Positions 45,675 to 55,329 of a stretch of 64,000 nt of DNA are shown here, piece by piece. Position 1 is the first letter of the stretch. Every line of letters starts with the position of its first letter. A program made the position numbers and the translations under genes. The notes under the pieces were generated by a model that worked only from the letters and a program-made list of their open reading frames with translations, ran no database searches and was not told where the DNA came from. Origin of the DNA: Aliishimia ponticola (GTDB taxonomy: Bacteria > Pseudomonadota > Alphaproteobacteria > Rhodobacterales > Rhodobacteraceae); the NCBI RefSeq assembly GCF_004803475.1, contig NZ_SRKY01000001.1, positions 992,001-1,056,000 of the forward strand. Reading direction: 5' to 3'.

Positions 45675-46373
45675 ATGTTGAAACTTACACCGATCCTGCT
45701 GGCGCTGGCCTATGGGCTGATCATGTACCGTTTTTCGGTCTGGCGCACCGCACGCGAGCTGGACAGCCAATCCACAGTGCTGGACGACCCGGAGCTTGGC
45801 CGTATCTGCGACCGGCTTGCTGGCGCGCTCGACCTGCCACGGATCAAGGTCCATATCTACGAAATCGCCCCGGTCAACGGGCTGGCCGCGCCCGATGGGC
45901 GTATCTTCATCACGCGGGGCTTTTACAACAAGTTCCGTAATGGCGAAGTCAGCGGCGAGGAAATGGCCAGCGTGATCGCCCATGAACTGGGCCATGTCGC
46001 CCTTGGCCATTCGCGGCGGCGCATGATCGACTTTTCCGGCCAGAACGCGATGCGCATGGCCCTTGGTATGGTGCTAAGCCGTATCCTGCCCGGCATCGGC
46101 ATCTGGATCGCCAATATGCTGACATCCCTGCTGGCCGCGCGGCTGTCCCGTTCGGACGAGTTCGAGGCAGACGCCTATGCAGCGGCGCTGCTGACCAAGG
46201 CCGGGATTGGCGTCGCCCCTCAGATTTCGCTGTTTTCCAAGCTGGACGAACTGACCCGATCCAAGGCCGGTCCGGTGCCCGCATGGCTGATGAGCCACCC
46301 CAAGACCGACCAGCGCATCGCGGCGTTGAAAAAGCTGGAAGACAAGTGGAACGGCGCGGCGGACGCGACCTGA
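45675..46373 (+). CDS. M48 family metallopeptidase
   Basis: The product has 232 residues from ATG 45675. The zinc motif HELGH is near residue 108 and the downstream glutamate is in DEFEADAYA. One N-terminal hydrophobic segment anchors or exports the protein. It resembles Ste24/HtpX-like peptidases. It ends convergent with the PIN-domain gene. Confidence 0.9.
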   Translation: MLKLTPILLALAYGLIMYRFSVWRTARELDSQSTVLDDPELGRICDRLAGALDLPRIKVHIYEIAPVNGLAAPDGRIFITRGFYNKFRNGEVSGEEMASVIAHELGHVALGHSRRRMIDFSGQNAMRMALGMVLSRILPGIGIWIANMLTSLLAARLSRSDEFEADAYAAALLTKAGIGVAPQISLFSKLDELTRSKAGPVPAWLMSHPKTDQRIAALKKLEDKWNGAADAT

Positions 46374-46387
46374 TCAGCCCGACCTGA

Positions 46388-46936
46388 TCAGCCCGGCGTG
46401 GACAGGGCCTTGGCCAGACGCGGCAGCCGCGCTTTCTTAAGCAGCGGGCGCATCTGCCAATCCTCGGCGGATAACCTGCGGGCCTCTGCCAGTACGTTCT
46501 GACCGACCTGCGCGACCTGATCCGGCGCATCGCTATGAAACTGCATCAGCAATGTATCGGGGTCGATGCGGTCCAGACCTTCCTCTGCCAGAATGCCGCG
46601 CGGAAAATCCTTGCGGTTGAGCGTCACGATCTGATCCGCCGAACCGGCGATGGCGGCCGCCAGAACATGAATGTCATTGTCATCGGGCAGCCAAAGCCGC
46701 GATTCCAGCGCCGGTGGGACGGTGACCTCTGCGCCGGGAAAAGCCGCACGAACCAAAGCGATCTCTCCGCGCGCCTGCGCCTCTTGCGCGGGGCCATGGC
46801 GGGCCGCCGCCCGCGCCCATTCTTCCAGAATACGCGCGGACCAAAGCGGCTGGAACAACCCTTGCGTTGCCGCGCCCAGCAGCATCTCCCGCATCACGGT
46901 GGGATAGATCACGCAAGCATCCAGAAGCAGCTTCAT
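46388..46936 (-). CDS. PIN domain protein
   Basis: The product has 182 residues from ATG 46936, which overlaps the stop of the RlmI-like gene (ATGA). Acidic residues at the N-terminus (LLLDACVIYP) and DDNDIHVLAAAI near residue 97 fit the PIN nuclease fold. It is of the solitary RSP_2648-like type known in Rhodobacterales. No antitoxin gene is adjacent, so it may be a chromosomal RNase or an orphaned toxin. Confidence 0.8.
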   Translation of the reverse strand: MKLLLDACVIYPTVMREMLLGAATQGLFQPLWSARILEEWARAAARHGPAQEAQARGEIALVRAAFPGAEVTVPPALESRLWLPDDNDIHVLAAAIAGSADQIVTLNRKDFPRGILAEEGLDRIDPDTLLMQFHSDAPDQVAQVGQNVLAEARRLSAEDWQMRPLLKKARLPRLAKALSTPG

Positions 46937-48141
46937 AGCGCGAAGAACAACGCCTTGAGATATCCGCTTTCCGCCAGTTGCGGCATCTGCGGATGGTCTG
47001 GGCCTGCAAAGCCGGTATGGATCAACCGGCCCGTGCGCCCGGCGCGTCCGATCCCGCGCGCGCAGGCGGTGCGGAACTTGTCCAGCCCCGCCGCGTGCGA
47101 GCAGGAACACAGCACCAGAAAGCCGCCCTCGCGCACCAGCCCCGCCGACAGCCGCGCCACACGCTCATAGGCGCGCAGCCCCGCCTCCAGCGCAGGTTTT
47201 GCCGGGGCGAAGGCGGGCGGGTCACAGATCACCAGATCGAAACGCGCGTCTTCTTCGCCCAGCTTGGTCAGCACATCGAAGGCATCGCCCGAGCGCGTGC
47301 TGAAACGATCGGCAAAGCCCGACTGCGCCGCCCCGGCCTGCGCCAATTCAAGCGCAGCGGCAGAGCCGTCGACCGCCAGCGCCGATGTCGCCCCGCCTGC
47401 CAACGCGGCCATCGCAAAGCCGCCCACATGGGAGAACACGTCCAGCACCTCGGCCCCGCGCGCCAAACCGGCGGCAAAGGCATGGTTCGGGCGTTGGTCA
47501 TAGAAAAGGCCCGTTTTCTGTCCGCCCACCAGATCGGCCATATAGGTCGCGCCATTCATTGGCACCGGGATCGGGGCGTCCGGCAGCGTACCGCAGACCA
47601 GCCCGGTTTCATCGTCCAGACCTTCCAGCCCGCGCGCCCGGCCCGAGGCGTTCTTGATGACGGTGGTCACGCCGGTAACCTCGCGCAGCGCCTGCACCAG
47701 CGGCTCCATCAATGTATCGGCCCAAGCGGCGTTGGGCTGGACCACGGCGGTGTCGCCGAACCGGTCGATGATCACGCCGGGAAAGCCATCCGCCTCGGCA
47801 TGGATCAGGCGATAGAACGGCGCGTCGAACAAATTCTCGCGCAGGGCAAGCGCCCGGCGGAACCGCGCGGCGAACCAATCGGCATCCAGCACCGCGTCCG
47901 GATTGCGATCCAGCATCCGCGCCATGATCCGCGAAGCCGGGTTGAACCCCACCAGCCCAAGCGGCTTGCGTTCGGCATCTTCCAGAATGGCCAGGGTGCC
48001 GGGGGCCAGCGCCTTGGTGCGCCGGTCCGTGACGATATCGCTGTCGAAAACCCACGGCGCGCCATGGCGCAGGGCGCGGGCGTTGACCTTGGGTTTCAGC
48101 CGGACAACCGGCTTGTCGGGGGAATTTGGGGACGTGTTCAT
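46933..48141 (-). CDS. Class I rRNA methyltransferase, RlmI-like
   Basis: The product has 402 residues from ATG 48141. An N-terminal PUA domain (RLKPKVNARALRHGAPWVF) is followed by an EEHEB-type and SAM domain with LDVFSHVGGFAMAA (motif I) and VICDPPAFA (motif IV). RlmI methylates a cytosine of 23S rRNA in E. coli; this close relative should act on rRNA. It precedes the PIN gene with a 4-base overlap. Confidence 0.9.
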   Translation of the reverse strand: MNTSPNSPDKPVVRLKPKVNARALRHGAPWVFDSDIVTDRRTKALAPGTLAILEDAERKPLGLVGFNPASRIMARMLDRNPDAVLDADWFAARFRRALALRENLFDAPFYRLIHAEADGFPGVIIDRFGDTAVVQPNAAWADTLMEPLVQALREVTGVTTVIKNASGRARGLEGLDDETGLVCGTLPDAPIPVPMNGATYMADLVGGQKTGLFYDQRPNHAFAAGLARGAEVLDVFSHVGGFAMAALAGGATSALAVDGSAAALELAQAGAAQSGFADRFSTRSGDAFDVLTKLGEEDARFDLVICDPPAFAPAKPALEAGLRAYERVARLSAGLVREGGFLVLCSCSHAAGLDKFRTACARGIGRAGRTGRLIHTGFAGPDHPQMPQLAESGYLKALFFAL

Positions 48142-48226
48142 GGGGCCGTTCCCTAAGCTGTCTTGGCCGCTGCGGAAAGCCCCGATTTGCGCAAGGCCCA
48201 CCGGCTGCGCGCAAGTTGGCCCGCCG

Positions 48227-48508
48227 CTACTTGCCGCCGCGGTCCCGGCCACGCGCCCCGCCCCGCCGCCGCGGTTTGGCCGCGGCCTCAAGCCCGGCGC
48301 GCAGTGTTTCGGTCATCGGGTGGCTGGGATGCAGCGGTTCATAACGGGTCAGCAGCGCCTCGATCTCGGGGCGAGTGTCCGTATCGACCGGCAGGCTCAG
48401 CGCCCAATCGAGAAAGATCGCGCGGCATTCTTCCGGCAAAATGCCGGTGATCCGGTAGGATTCAAAGATCAGACCTTTGGGGTCGTGGCTATCGCCCTTG
48501 TCAATCAT
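48227..48508 (-). CDS. Small conserved hypothetical protein
   Basis: The product has 93 residues. The start overlaps the end of glnE by eight bases. It has an acidic-aromatic N-terminal part (GLIFESYRITGILPEECRAI) and a basic tail (RRRGGARGRDRGGK) that could bind RNA or DNA. I do not recognise a named family, but the coupling to glnE suggests a conserved unit in this group. Confidence 0.7.
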   Translation of the reverse strand: MIDKGDSHDPKGLIFESYRITGILPEECRAIFLDWALSLPVDTDTRPEIEALLTRYEPLHPSHPMTETLRAGLEAAAKPRRRGGARGRDRGGK

Positions 48509-51290
48509 CGCCGCCTCTCAGACCGTTCAGCCCGTCCGATATCACCCGGTCGGCCATCTGCTGCCCCTCTGTTAGCGCCGCCCGAAGTTCATCCAGCGAC
48601 GCCATCCCGGTCATACGCAGCAACAAAGCGCAGCCAGAGCGGCCCAGCCCTTCGGCATCCGCCACCGCGCTGGAAAGCAAACGCCCCCCGACAAGGACGG
48701 TCCAATAAAGGTCATGCAGCCGCGTCAGGTCTTCGGGTGCCTCCAGCACGCCGCGCCGTGCCAGTTCCGCCAGACCGCCCGCAAGCCCGGCGCGCGCGCC
48801 CTGCCCCGTCAGCAGCGCACCGGTTTGCGCGAAGAGGTCGATATCCTGCATCCGTCCCGGCCCCGCCTTGACATCCAGCCAGCCAGAGGACGGCTTGGCC
48901 GAGGCGATCCGCGCCCGCATCTGGGCCACGTCCTTGGCGACCTCTGCCGGGTCTGCCGTGCCGCACAGCAGCGCATCGCGGAAGGCGCGCACATCCTGCG
49001 ACAGATCCTCTGGCCCCGCGATGACATCCGCCCGCGTCAGGGCCAGATGCTCCCACGTCCACGCTTCGGTTTGCTGATAGGTGCGGAAACTGTTCCAACT
49101 GGTCGCCACCGGCCCCTGACTGCCCGAAGGGCGCAGACGCATATCGACCTCGTAGAGACGGCCTTCCGACATTGGCGCGGAAATCGCCGTGATCATCGCC
49201 TGCGTCAGACGTGCGAAATAGGGCCGCGTGGCCAGCGGGCGCTTGCCTTCGGACGTGTCCTGCCCTTCGGCATCGTAGATGACGATCAGGTCGAGATCAG
49301 AGCGCGAATTCATCTGCCGCGCGCCCACCGCGCCCATTCCAAGGATCACTGCCCCCCGGCCCGGCGCGGGCCCATGACGGCGGGCGAATTCCTGTTGCAC
49401 GATAGGCCAGAGCACATGGACCACCGCGCGGGCCAGATCGGCATATTGCGCGCCCGCCTCTTGCGCCGTGATGACAGAGCGCAGCAGTTGCACGCCGATG
49501 CGGAAATGCCATTCCTTCTGCCAGCGCCGCGCAGCGTCCAGCCGCGCCTCGTAATCCTCGCCGAACCGGCCAAGCATCTGCAAAAGCGACGCCTCAAGCG
49601 CTTCCTGTCCGGGCCATTCGGCAAAGAAATCCCCGCCGATCACCGCATCCAGCACCTGTGCGTTGCGTGACAGATAGGTGGCCAGATCCGACGAAATCGA
49701 CACCACATCCAGCACCAGATCGATCAGTTGCGGGTTCGCCTCGAACAGCGACAAAAGTTGCACGCCGGCAGGCAGTCCCGCCAAAAACCCATCCAGCGCC
49801 AGCAGCGCTTCGGGCGGGCGGTCGGCCTTGGCCAAGCGGTTTTCCAGTTCGGGCAGCAGCCGCGACAGGATGGTTCTGGCGCGGTCGGTGCGCAGCGCCG
49901 GATAGCCGGTCCAGCGCGAGATGACCTCTTCTGTCAGAAGCTCCGGCGTCGCGTCGTCCTCGCTGGGCGTATCGGGGGCGAAGAAGCCTTCCGTCGCCGC
50001 ATGGACATCGGTCAACCGCGCGCGCAGTTCCGATTTCAGCGCAGCAGCCTCGCGCCCCATCATGCAGGCCAATCGGTCGAATTCCGCGTCCGTTGCCGGC
50101 AAGTTATGGGTCTGCGCGTCCTGCACCATCTGCACCCGGTGTTCGACCGTGCGGTGAAAGATGTAGTGATCGGTCAGCGTGGCCGACAGGTCTTCGGGCA
50201 CCCACCCGGCCAGTGCCAGTTGCTTCAGCCCCTCGCAGGTGCCGCGCACCCGCAGCGACGGATCGCGCCCCCCGGCAATCAACTGCCGCGTCTGGGTGTA
50301 GAATTCGATCTCGCGGATGCCACCCCGGCCCAGCTTCATGTTGTGGCCCGGCAGCGTGATCGGCCCGCCCAGCCCCTTATGTTCGCGAATGGCGAGCCGC
50401 ATGTTATGCGCGTCCTCGATGGCGGCAAAATCGAGATGTTTGCGCCAGACAAAGGGTTTGAGCGCGGCAAGAAAGCGCGCCCCCGCCTCCAGATCACCGG
50501 CCACCGGATGCGCCTTGATATAGGCGGCGCGCTCCCATGTGCGGCCAAGGCTTTCGTAATAGGTTTCCGCCGTTTCCATCGCCAGACAGACCGGCGTGAC
50601 CGATGGGTCGGGGCGCAGACGCAGGTCCGTGCGAAAGACATAGCCTTCGCCCGTGGCGTCCGACAGGGTGCGCGACATGGTTCGCGTCGCCTTCACGAAC
50701 GCGCTGCGCGCGTCAAGATATGTGTCCGGGTCGAACCGGTCCTGATCGAACAGGCAGATCAGGTCGATATCGGACGAGTAATTCAACTCTCCCGCGCCCA
50801 TCTTGCCCATCGCCAGAATAACCATCCCCGCTGCGCTTGGCAGGTCATCCTCGCTTTGTCCCGGCACCTTGCCCCGGCGCAACAGCGGCGCCAGTGCCGC
50901 CTTCAAGGCCACGTCGCAGGCCAAGGCGGCAAACCGCGTAAGCCGCCCCGTAACCTCGTGCAAAGGCCAGACCCCGCCCAGATCCATCAGCGCCAACATC
51001 AGCGCCACCCGGCGCTTGCCCCGCCGCAATACGCTGCCGATCTGCGCCGGATCGGCCTCTGGAATATCGGCCATCACCGCGTCGATCGCCGCCTCGGGGG
51101 CCGCAATCGCCTCTGTCAGCCACTCGGCCTCCGCCTGTATCAGCCCGGCGAGATACGGCGCGCTGCCCCCCGCCCCGGCAATCAGGTCTCGTAAATCGGT
51201 ATCAAGCTGCGGGAACATCTCCCGCAATTCGGCGCCGCGCTGCGCGTGATAGGCGCGCGGCATCAGGGTCAGGCGGGAACTTGTGGTCAT
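48501..51290 (-). CDS. glnE: Glutamine synthetase adenylyltransferase/adenylyl-removing enzyme
   Basis: The bifunctional enzyme modifies and demodifies glutamine synthetase in response to PII. From ATG 51290 the product has 929 residues. Two nucleotidyltransferase halves are evident: GAGELNYSSDIDLICLFD in the N-terminal half and GAVGARQMNSRSDLDLIVIYD-type motif in the C-terminal half, each followed by helical GlnE linker regions. The gene is read from an upstream start with a weak ribosome site. It is divergent from the YbaK gene. Confidence 0.94.
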   Translation of the reverse strand: MTTSSRLTLMPRAYHAQRGAELREMFPQLDTDLRDLIAGAGGSAPYLAGLIQAEAEWLTEAIAAPEAAIDAVMADIPEADPAQIGSVLRRGKRRVALMLALMDLGGVWPLHEVTGRLTRFAALACDVALKAALAPLLRRGKVPGQSEDDLPSAAGMVILAMGKMGAGELNYSSDIDLICLFDQDRFDPDTYLDARSAFVKATRTMSRTLSDATGEGYVFRTDLRLRPDPSVTPVCLAMETAETYYESLGRTWERAAYIKAHPVAGDLEAGARFLAALKPFVWRKHLDFAAIEDAHNMRLAIREHKGLGGPITLPGHNMKLGRGGIREIEFYTQTRQLIAGGRDPSLRVRGTCEGLKQLALAGWVPEDLSATLTDHYIFHRTVEHRVQMVQDAQTHNLPATDAEFDRLACMMGREAAALKSELRARLTDVHAATEGFFAPDTPSEDDATPELLTEEVISRWTGYPALRTDRARTILSRLLPELENRLAKADRPPEALLALDGFLAGLPAGVQLLSLFEANPQLIDLVLDVVSISSDLATYLSRNAQVLDAVIGGDFFAEWPGQEALEASLLQMLGRFGEDYEARLDAARRWQKEWHFRIGVQLLRSVITAQEAGAQYADLARAVVHVLWPIVQQEFARRHGPAPGRGAVILGMGAVGARQMNSRSDLDLIVIYDAEGQDTSEGKRPLATRPYFARLTQAMITAISAPMSEGRLYEVDMRLRPSGSQGPVATSWNSFRTYQQTEAWTWEHLALTRADVIAGPEDLSQDVRAFRDALLCGTADPAEVAKDVAQMRARIASAKPSSGWLDVKAGPGRMQDIDLFAQTGALLTGQGARAGLAGGLAELARRGVLEAPEDLTRLHDLYWTVLVGGRLLSSAVADAEGLGRSGCALLLRMTGMASLDELRAALTEGQQMADRVISDGLNGLRGGDD

Positions 51291-51367
51291 GGCGGCAGGA
51301 TTGACCCCTGCCCGCGCCAAGGTCAATGGGCTTGGCAATCGGCGCGCGCTGCGCCATCACTGCGCCC

Positions 51368-51832
51368 ATGAGCAAGAGTTTGAAACGTGTACGCGCGGCG
51401 CTGATCGATGCGGGTCTCGAAGACACGATCCGCGAAACCCCGCTGGCAAGAACCGCGCGCGACGCGGCGGATGCGGTCGGCTGCGATGTGGACCAGATCG
51501 CCAAATCGATCATCTTTGCAGGCGAGGATGGGCGCGTCGTCCTGTTCCTGACGGCGGGCGGCAATCAAGTCGATACCGGCAAGGCCGCTGCCATCGCCGG
51601 TGGCCCCCTGGGCAAGGCCGATGCCGCGCTGATCCGCGCCCAGACCGGCTTTGCCATTGGTGGTGTATCGCCGCTGGGACACCTCAATCCCATTCGTGCC
51701 TGGTTCGATCCGCGCCTTGCGGATTTCAGCAATATCTGGGCCGCTGCGGGCACGCCGCATCACGTATTTTCCTGCGCGCCGGGTCTTTTGATGCAGGTTT
51801 CCGGCGCGGTCGAGGCCGATTTCACCGTCTGA
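51368..51832 (+). CDS. YbaK/EbsC family aminoacyl-tRNA deacylase
   Basis: The product has 154 residues from ATG 51368. The segments QIAKSIIFAGEDGRVVLF, GFAIGGVSPLGH and the conserved Lys match the YbaK fold, which edits mischarged tRNA. No linked tRNA synthetase is adjacent. A paired palindrome lies in the gap after it. Confidence 0.9.
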   Translation: MSKSLKRVRAALIDAGLEDTIRETPLARTARDAADAVGCDVDQIAKSIIFAGEDGRVVLFLTAGGNQVDTGKAAAIAGGPLGKADAALIRAQTGFAIGGVSPLGHLNPIRAWFDPRLADFSNIWAAAGTPHHVFSCAPGLLMQVSGAVEADFTV

Positions 51833-51886
51833 AATCCGCAGATTTCTCCGTATTTTCTGACGTTAAATCAGCTACCTGCGCGAAAA

Positions 51887-51905
51887 ATGTAAAAAACATT
51901 TACAT
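51887..51905. promoter_or_regulatory. 19-bp palindromic operator, copy 1
   Basis: ATGTAAAAAACATTTACAT has half-sites ATGTAAA and TTTACAT separated by 5 bases. It shares its architecture with 51946-51964. It lies 102 bases before the DUF2852 start. Confidence 0.7.
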
Positions 51906-51945
51906 CCGTCCTTGCGCGGTGCGCCCTCGCGCCCCATCTGTTCTA

Positions 51946-51964
51946 ATGTGAAAGGAATTCACAT
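51946..51964. promoter_or_regulatory. 19-bp palindromic operator, copy 2
   Basis: ATGTGAAAGGAATTCACAT has half-sites ATGTGAA and TTCACAT separated by 5 bases, centred 59 bp from copy 1. A possible -10 box TCTAAT (51942-51947) overlaps its left edge, so binding here could block transcription. Confidence 0.7.
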
Positions 51965-52006
51965 CCCTCAACGAAGGGACATGACAACCGCGAGAAAGGA
52001 CCCGAG

Positions 52007-52429
52007 ATGACCGCCGTCGCCACGAACCACACCACCGCCCGCTCTCAGGGTATGTTTTCAAGGACCGAAGCTTGGCTCGATGATAAGGGCAAAGGCGCAT
52101 GGATCGCCGCAATGGTTCTTGGGTTTATCTTCTTCTGGCCGGTTGGCCTCGCCCTTCTGTTCTACATGATCTGGAGCAAACGCATGTTTTCAACATCCTG
52201 CACCCACCGCCAGAAACGCCACCGGGGCCACGCGATGACCCATCTGCGCCCCACCGGGAACAGCGCCTTCGACACCTACAAGGCCGACACGCTGCGTCGC
52301 CTTGAGGACGAACAGGAAAAGTTCGAGGAATTCCTTGAGCGCCTGCGCGAGGCGAAGGACAAATCCGAGTTCGACCAGTTCATGGAGGAACGCGCCGCGG
52401 CGGCCCGTGCCGAAACCGCTCAAAGCTGA
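52007..52429 (+). CDS. DUF2852 protein
   Basis: The product has 140 residues. The N-terminal half contains one hydrophobic segment, GAWIAAMVLGFIFFWPVGLALL, and the C-terminal half is a charged coiled-coil (DEQEKFEEFLERLREAKDK), as in DUF2852 proteins of alphaproteobacteria. It is likely membrane-anchored. It is preceded by two matching palindromes, so it is probably under a dedicated repressor or activator. Confidence 0.85.
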   Translation: MTAVATNHTTARSQGMFSRTEAWLDDKGKGAWIAAMVLGFIFFWPVGLALLFYMIWSKRMFSTSCTHRQKRHRGHAMTHLRPTGNSAFDTYKADTLRRLEDEQEKFEEFLERLREAKDKSEFDQFMEERAAAARAETAQS

Positions 52430-52512
52430 TATGATCCGCGTGTCCCGGCCCGGTGCCGGGGCGCGCCTCCCGTTTCGATCAACACGCAAGGCACACACTC
52501 AAGCAACCGATC

Positions 52513-52965
52513 ATGGCTTATATGTCCGACTATACATCCCAGCTTCCCGATCCGATCACGCAACCGGAATTCTATGACAGCGTTCCGGCCAAGCGGTTTC
52601 TGGCTTGGGTCATCGACACGCTGCTGATCCTGACCTTGGTGCTTGTGTCGCTGCCCTTCACCGCCTTTCTGGCCGTGTTCTTCATCCCCACCATGTTCTT
52701 CCTGCTTGGCTTTGCCTATCGCGTGGTGACGTTGGCCAATGGCTCTGCCACGCTGGGCATGCGCCTTGCCGCGATTGAGATCCGCCAGCAGGATGGCCGC
52801 AGGATGGACCTTGGCAGCGCCTTTTTGCACACGCTCGGCTATACCGTGTCGCTTTCTGTGCCGATTTTGCAGATCATTTCCATCGTGCTGATGATGACCA
52901 CCGCCTATGGGCAGGGCCTGACCGATCACGTGATGGGAACGACCGCGCTGAATCGTCGCCGCTAA
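52513..52965 (+). CDS. RDD family membrane protein
   Basis: The product has 150 residues from ATG 52513 (a further Met at 52522 is possible). The RDD signature is AKRFLAWVIDTLLIL and three to four membrane helices follow, with GMRLAAIEIRQQDG in the middle. Members are transport-associated proteins of unknown substrate. It follows DUF2852 after 83 bases. Confidence 0.87.
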   Translation: MAYMSDYTSQLPDPITQPEFYDSVPAKRFLAWVIDTLLILTLVLVSLPFTAFLAVFFIPTMFFLLGFAYRVVTLANGSATLGMRLAAIEIRQQDGRRMDLGSAFLHTLGYTVSLSVPILQIISIVLMMTTAYGQGLTDHVMGTTALNRRR

Positions 52966-53079
52966 GCGCCTTGAACCCAATATTCACAGGTCCATATTAG
53001 CCTGTACCGGGGCTGACGTATCCGCTTGTCCTTGCGCGGGTCTATTTGTTACGCTCCGCCGAAACAGGTCCGGATCACC

Positions 53080-53892
53080 ATGCGTCACACGCTTCCTCTT
53101 GCGCCACAATTCTATGTGACAGCGCCGCAACCCTGCCCCTATCTTGAGGGCCGGATGGAGCGGAAGCTGTTCACTGCGCTGCAAGGGGCGAATGCGCAGC
53201 GGCTCAATGACAGCCTGAGCCAGCAGGGCTTCCGCCGGTCCCAGAATGTGCTTTACCGTCCCTCCTGTGCCGATTGTTCTGCCTGCCTGTCCGCCCGCAT
53301 CGACGTGTCACGCTTCAAGCCTGGCAAGTCGCAACGGCGCACGATCAGGCGCAATGCCCATCTGGAACGCCGCGCCACATCGCCCTGGGCGACCGAAGAT
53401 CAGTATGAACTCTTCCGCGCCTATCTTGACAGCCGTCACGCCAGCGGCGGCATGGCGGATATGGATGTGTTCGAATTCGCCGCCATGATCGAAGAAACGC
53501 CGATCCGGTCGCGCGTTGTCGAATATACCGATCTGGAAAGCGGCGATCTGACCGCCGTCAGCCTGACCGATGTGCTCAGCGATGGTCTGAGCATGGTCTA
53601 TTCGTTCTATGACCCCGCCAAGACCGATGCCAGCTTGGGTACTTACATGATCCTCGACCATATCGAGATCGCGCAAGAAGCGCAGTTGCCCTATGTCTAT
53701 CTTGGCTATTGGGTGCCGGGCAGTGCCAAGATGGGCTACAAGTCGCGCTTTTCGGGGCTGGAGATTTATCTGGGCGGCACATGGCAGCGGCTGGACGATC
53801 CGGCGAATTTTAAGATCGAAAACCACCCGCTGGCCAATGATCCAATTGCCGAGCAGGTCGCCAATATCCAACTGCCCGACACGGCCTCCTGA
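53080..53892 (+). CDS. bpt: Arginyltransferase-family (aspartate/glutamate leucyltransferase-like)
   Basis: The product has 270 residues from ATG 53080. The Cys-rich segment [15 protein letters not shown] and the C-terminal ATE motifs ([29 protein letters not shown]) place it in the ATE1/Bpt family. Bacterial members transfer Leu to N-terminal Asp or Glu and feed proteins into ClpAP via ClpS. It lies in an independent position. Bpt versus Ate specificity cannot be told from sequence. Confidence 0.9.
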   Translation: MRHTLPLAPQFYVTAPQPCPYLEGRMERKLFTALQGANAQRLNDSLSQQGFRRSQNVLYRPSCADCSACLSARIDVSRFKPGKSQRRTIRRNAHLERRATSPWATEDQYELFRAYLDSRHASGGMADMDVFEFAAMIEETPIRSRVVEYTDLESGDLTAVSLTDVLSDGLSMVYSFYDPAKTDASLGTYMILDHIEIAQEAQLPYVYLGYWVPGSAKMGYKSRFSGLEIYLGGTWQRLDDPANFKIENHPLANDPIAEQVANIQLPDTAS

Positions 53893-53897
53893 CCGAA

Positions 53898-54290
53898 ATG
53901 GCCCGTCAAAGTCTGCATGCCGTCACGCTGGTCGTGGATGATTACGACCGCGCGATTGCCTTCTATGTGGATGCCGTGGGCTTTACCCTGCTTCAGGACA
54001 TCGATCTGGGCGATGGCAAACGCTGGGTGCGCGTGGCGCCGCCGGGTGGCGCTGACGGCTCTTTGCTGCTGGCGGAGGCCGCCAATGATGCGCAGCGTGC
54101 GGCCATTGGCAACCAGACAGGCGGGCGCGTAGGATTTTTTCTTTCCACGGATGATTTTGACCGGGACCATGCCCGGATGCTGGCCGCAGGCGTCACCTTT
54201 GAAGAGGCCCCAAGGTCGGAGCCGTATGGCAAGGTCGCGGTCTGGCGTGACCCCTGGGGCAATCGCTGGGATCTGATCGCCTTCGCCTGA
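53898..54290 (+). CDS. VOC family protein (glyoxalase/bleomycin resistance type)
   Basis: The product has 130 residues. It begins SLHAVTLVVDDYDRAIAFYVD and ends with DPWGNRWDLI, the standard VOC domain with metal-ligand positions. The role is not predictable. It is 6 bases from the preceding gene. Confidence 0.9.
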   Translation: MARQSLHAVTLVVDDYDRAIAFYVDAVGFTLLQDIDLGDGKRWVRVAPPGGADGSLLLAEAANDAQRAAIGNQTGGRVGFFLSTDDFDRDHARMLAAGVTFEEAPRSEPYGKVAVWRDPWGNRWDLIAFA

Positions 54291-54303
54291 CCGGCGCCCG
54301 GCC

Positions 54304-55197
54304 CTAATCGTCAGGCTGCGCGCCGTTCTCAAGCCAAAGGCGATCTTCTGGCGATAGTTCCGCCGCCATCATCGCGTCATAGCCCGCCAGCTCCGCCTCT
54401 GTCAGCTTGCCATGCCATTTGCCGCTGGTGCCGCTATGAAAGAAAGCGGCATCGGATTTGAAGAACCCCGTACCACCCGACGGCGAATAGCGTTCCGCAT
54501 TCTGCTGCATATTGTCGAACTGCGCGGCCGCCACCAAATCGGCCATGACCGGCGCAGGGTGCGAAACCCCCAACAGCGCCGCGACGGCGTCGAACGTGCC
54601 GGCCAAATCCCGCTGCATATCGCGGTAGTGGAACAGCGTCACATTGGGCCGCTCTGCCACCGCCTTGGCCGCCCGGTAGTGGCGCAGAATATGGGCCAGC
54701 GGCATCAGATCGGTATCGAACCCTTCCGGTCCACCCTCCAGAAACCAGCGAAAGGCCTGCCCGGTGCTGTCGTCCTCGGGATACCACATCTTGAACACCG
54801 GCATCGGCGCATTCTGCGCGTGATTGCGGAACGAGAAATGCGCATCAAGCGGATGGCGGAAAACGCACAGATACTGCCCGCCCTCCCCCAGCGGCAGGCC
54901 GTCCAGCGGCGTATGGCTTTTCAGGCTGCGGCGGTTTTGCATGGCGGCCAGACGTCCGGCGACATCCGAAATCGCGCGCATCCGGTTATCGACCCATGGC
55001 ATCTTGACCGATAATTGTGTCTCTACCTCTGGATCGCCCGAAAGCAGCAGCGCGACGATGGTCTGCATCCATGTGGTTCCGCATTTGGGCGGGGTCACGA
55101 CAATCACATCATCGGGGCGCAGGTCCACATGATCCCAGCGCCGGTTATCCGTGAGCGGACCCAGATAAAGCTGTCTGCGCGGCGTGTTCTGCGGCAT
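54304..55197 (-). CDS. Sulfotransferase domain protein
   Basis: The product has 297 residues. The PAPS loop is TPPKCGTTWMQTIVALLL near residue 33 and the 3'-phosphate site is FRHPLDAHFSF. Unlike the 9378 gene, it is full length for cytosolic sulfotransferases. The acceptor is unknown. It is divergent from the XRE-cupin regulator. Confidence 0.92.
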   Translation of the reverse strand: MPQNTPRRQLYLGPLTDNRRWDHVDLRPDDVIVVTPPKCGTTWMQTIVALLLSGDPEVETQLSVKMPWVDNRMRAISDVAGRLAAMQNRRSLKSHTPLDGLPLGEGGQYLCVFRHPLDAHFSFRNHAQNAPMPVFKMWYPEDDSTGQAFRWFLEGGPEGFDTDLMPLAHILRHYRAAKAVAERPNVTLFHYRDMQRDLAGTFDAVAALLGVSHPAPVMADLVAAAQFDNMQQNAERYSPSGGTGFFKSDAAFFHSGTSGKWHGKLTEAELAGYDAMMAAELSPEDRLWLENGAQPDD

Positions 55198-55307
55198 GTC
55201 CGGTCATTCCTTCTACCGGGCGGGGTGCGAAAGCCCGCCCACCGCCAACTGAACGAGATGCGGCGCGCCTTGTCAAAGACCGCGTCCGGACACTTGACTG
55301 AATGTTC

Positions 55308-55321
55308 ATATTCGGAAATAT
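55308..55321. promoter_or_regulatory. Inverted repeat upstream of the XRE-cupin gene
   Basis: ATATT (55308-55312) and AATAT (55317-55321) form a short dyad around CGGA, just before the regulator start. It could be its operator. Confidence 0.45.
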
Positions 55322-55329
55322 TCCCACAT

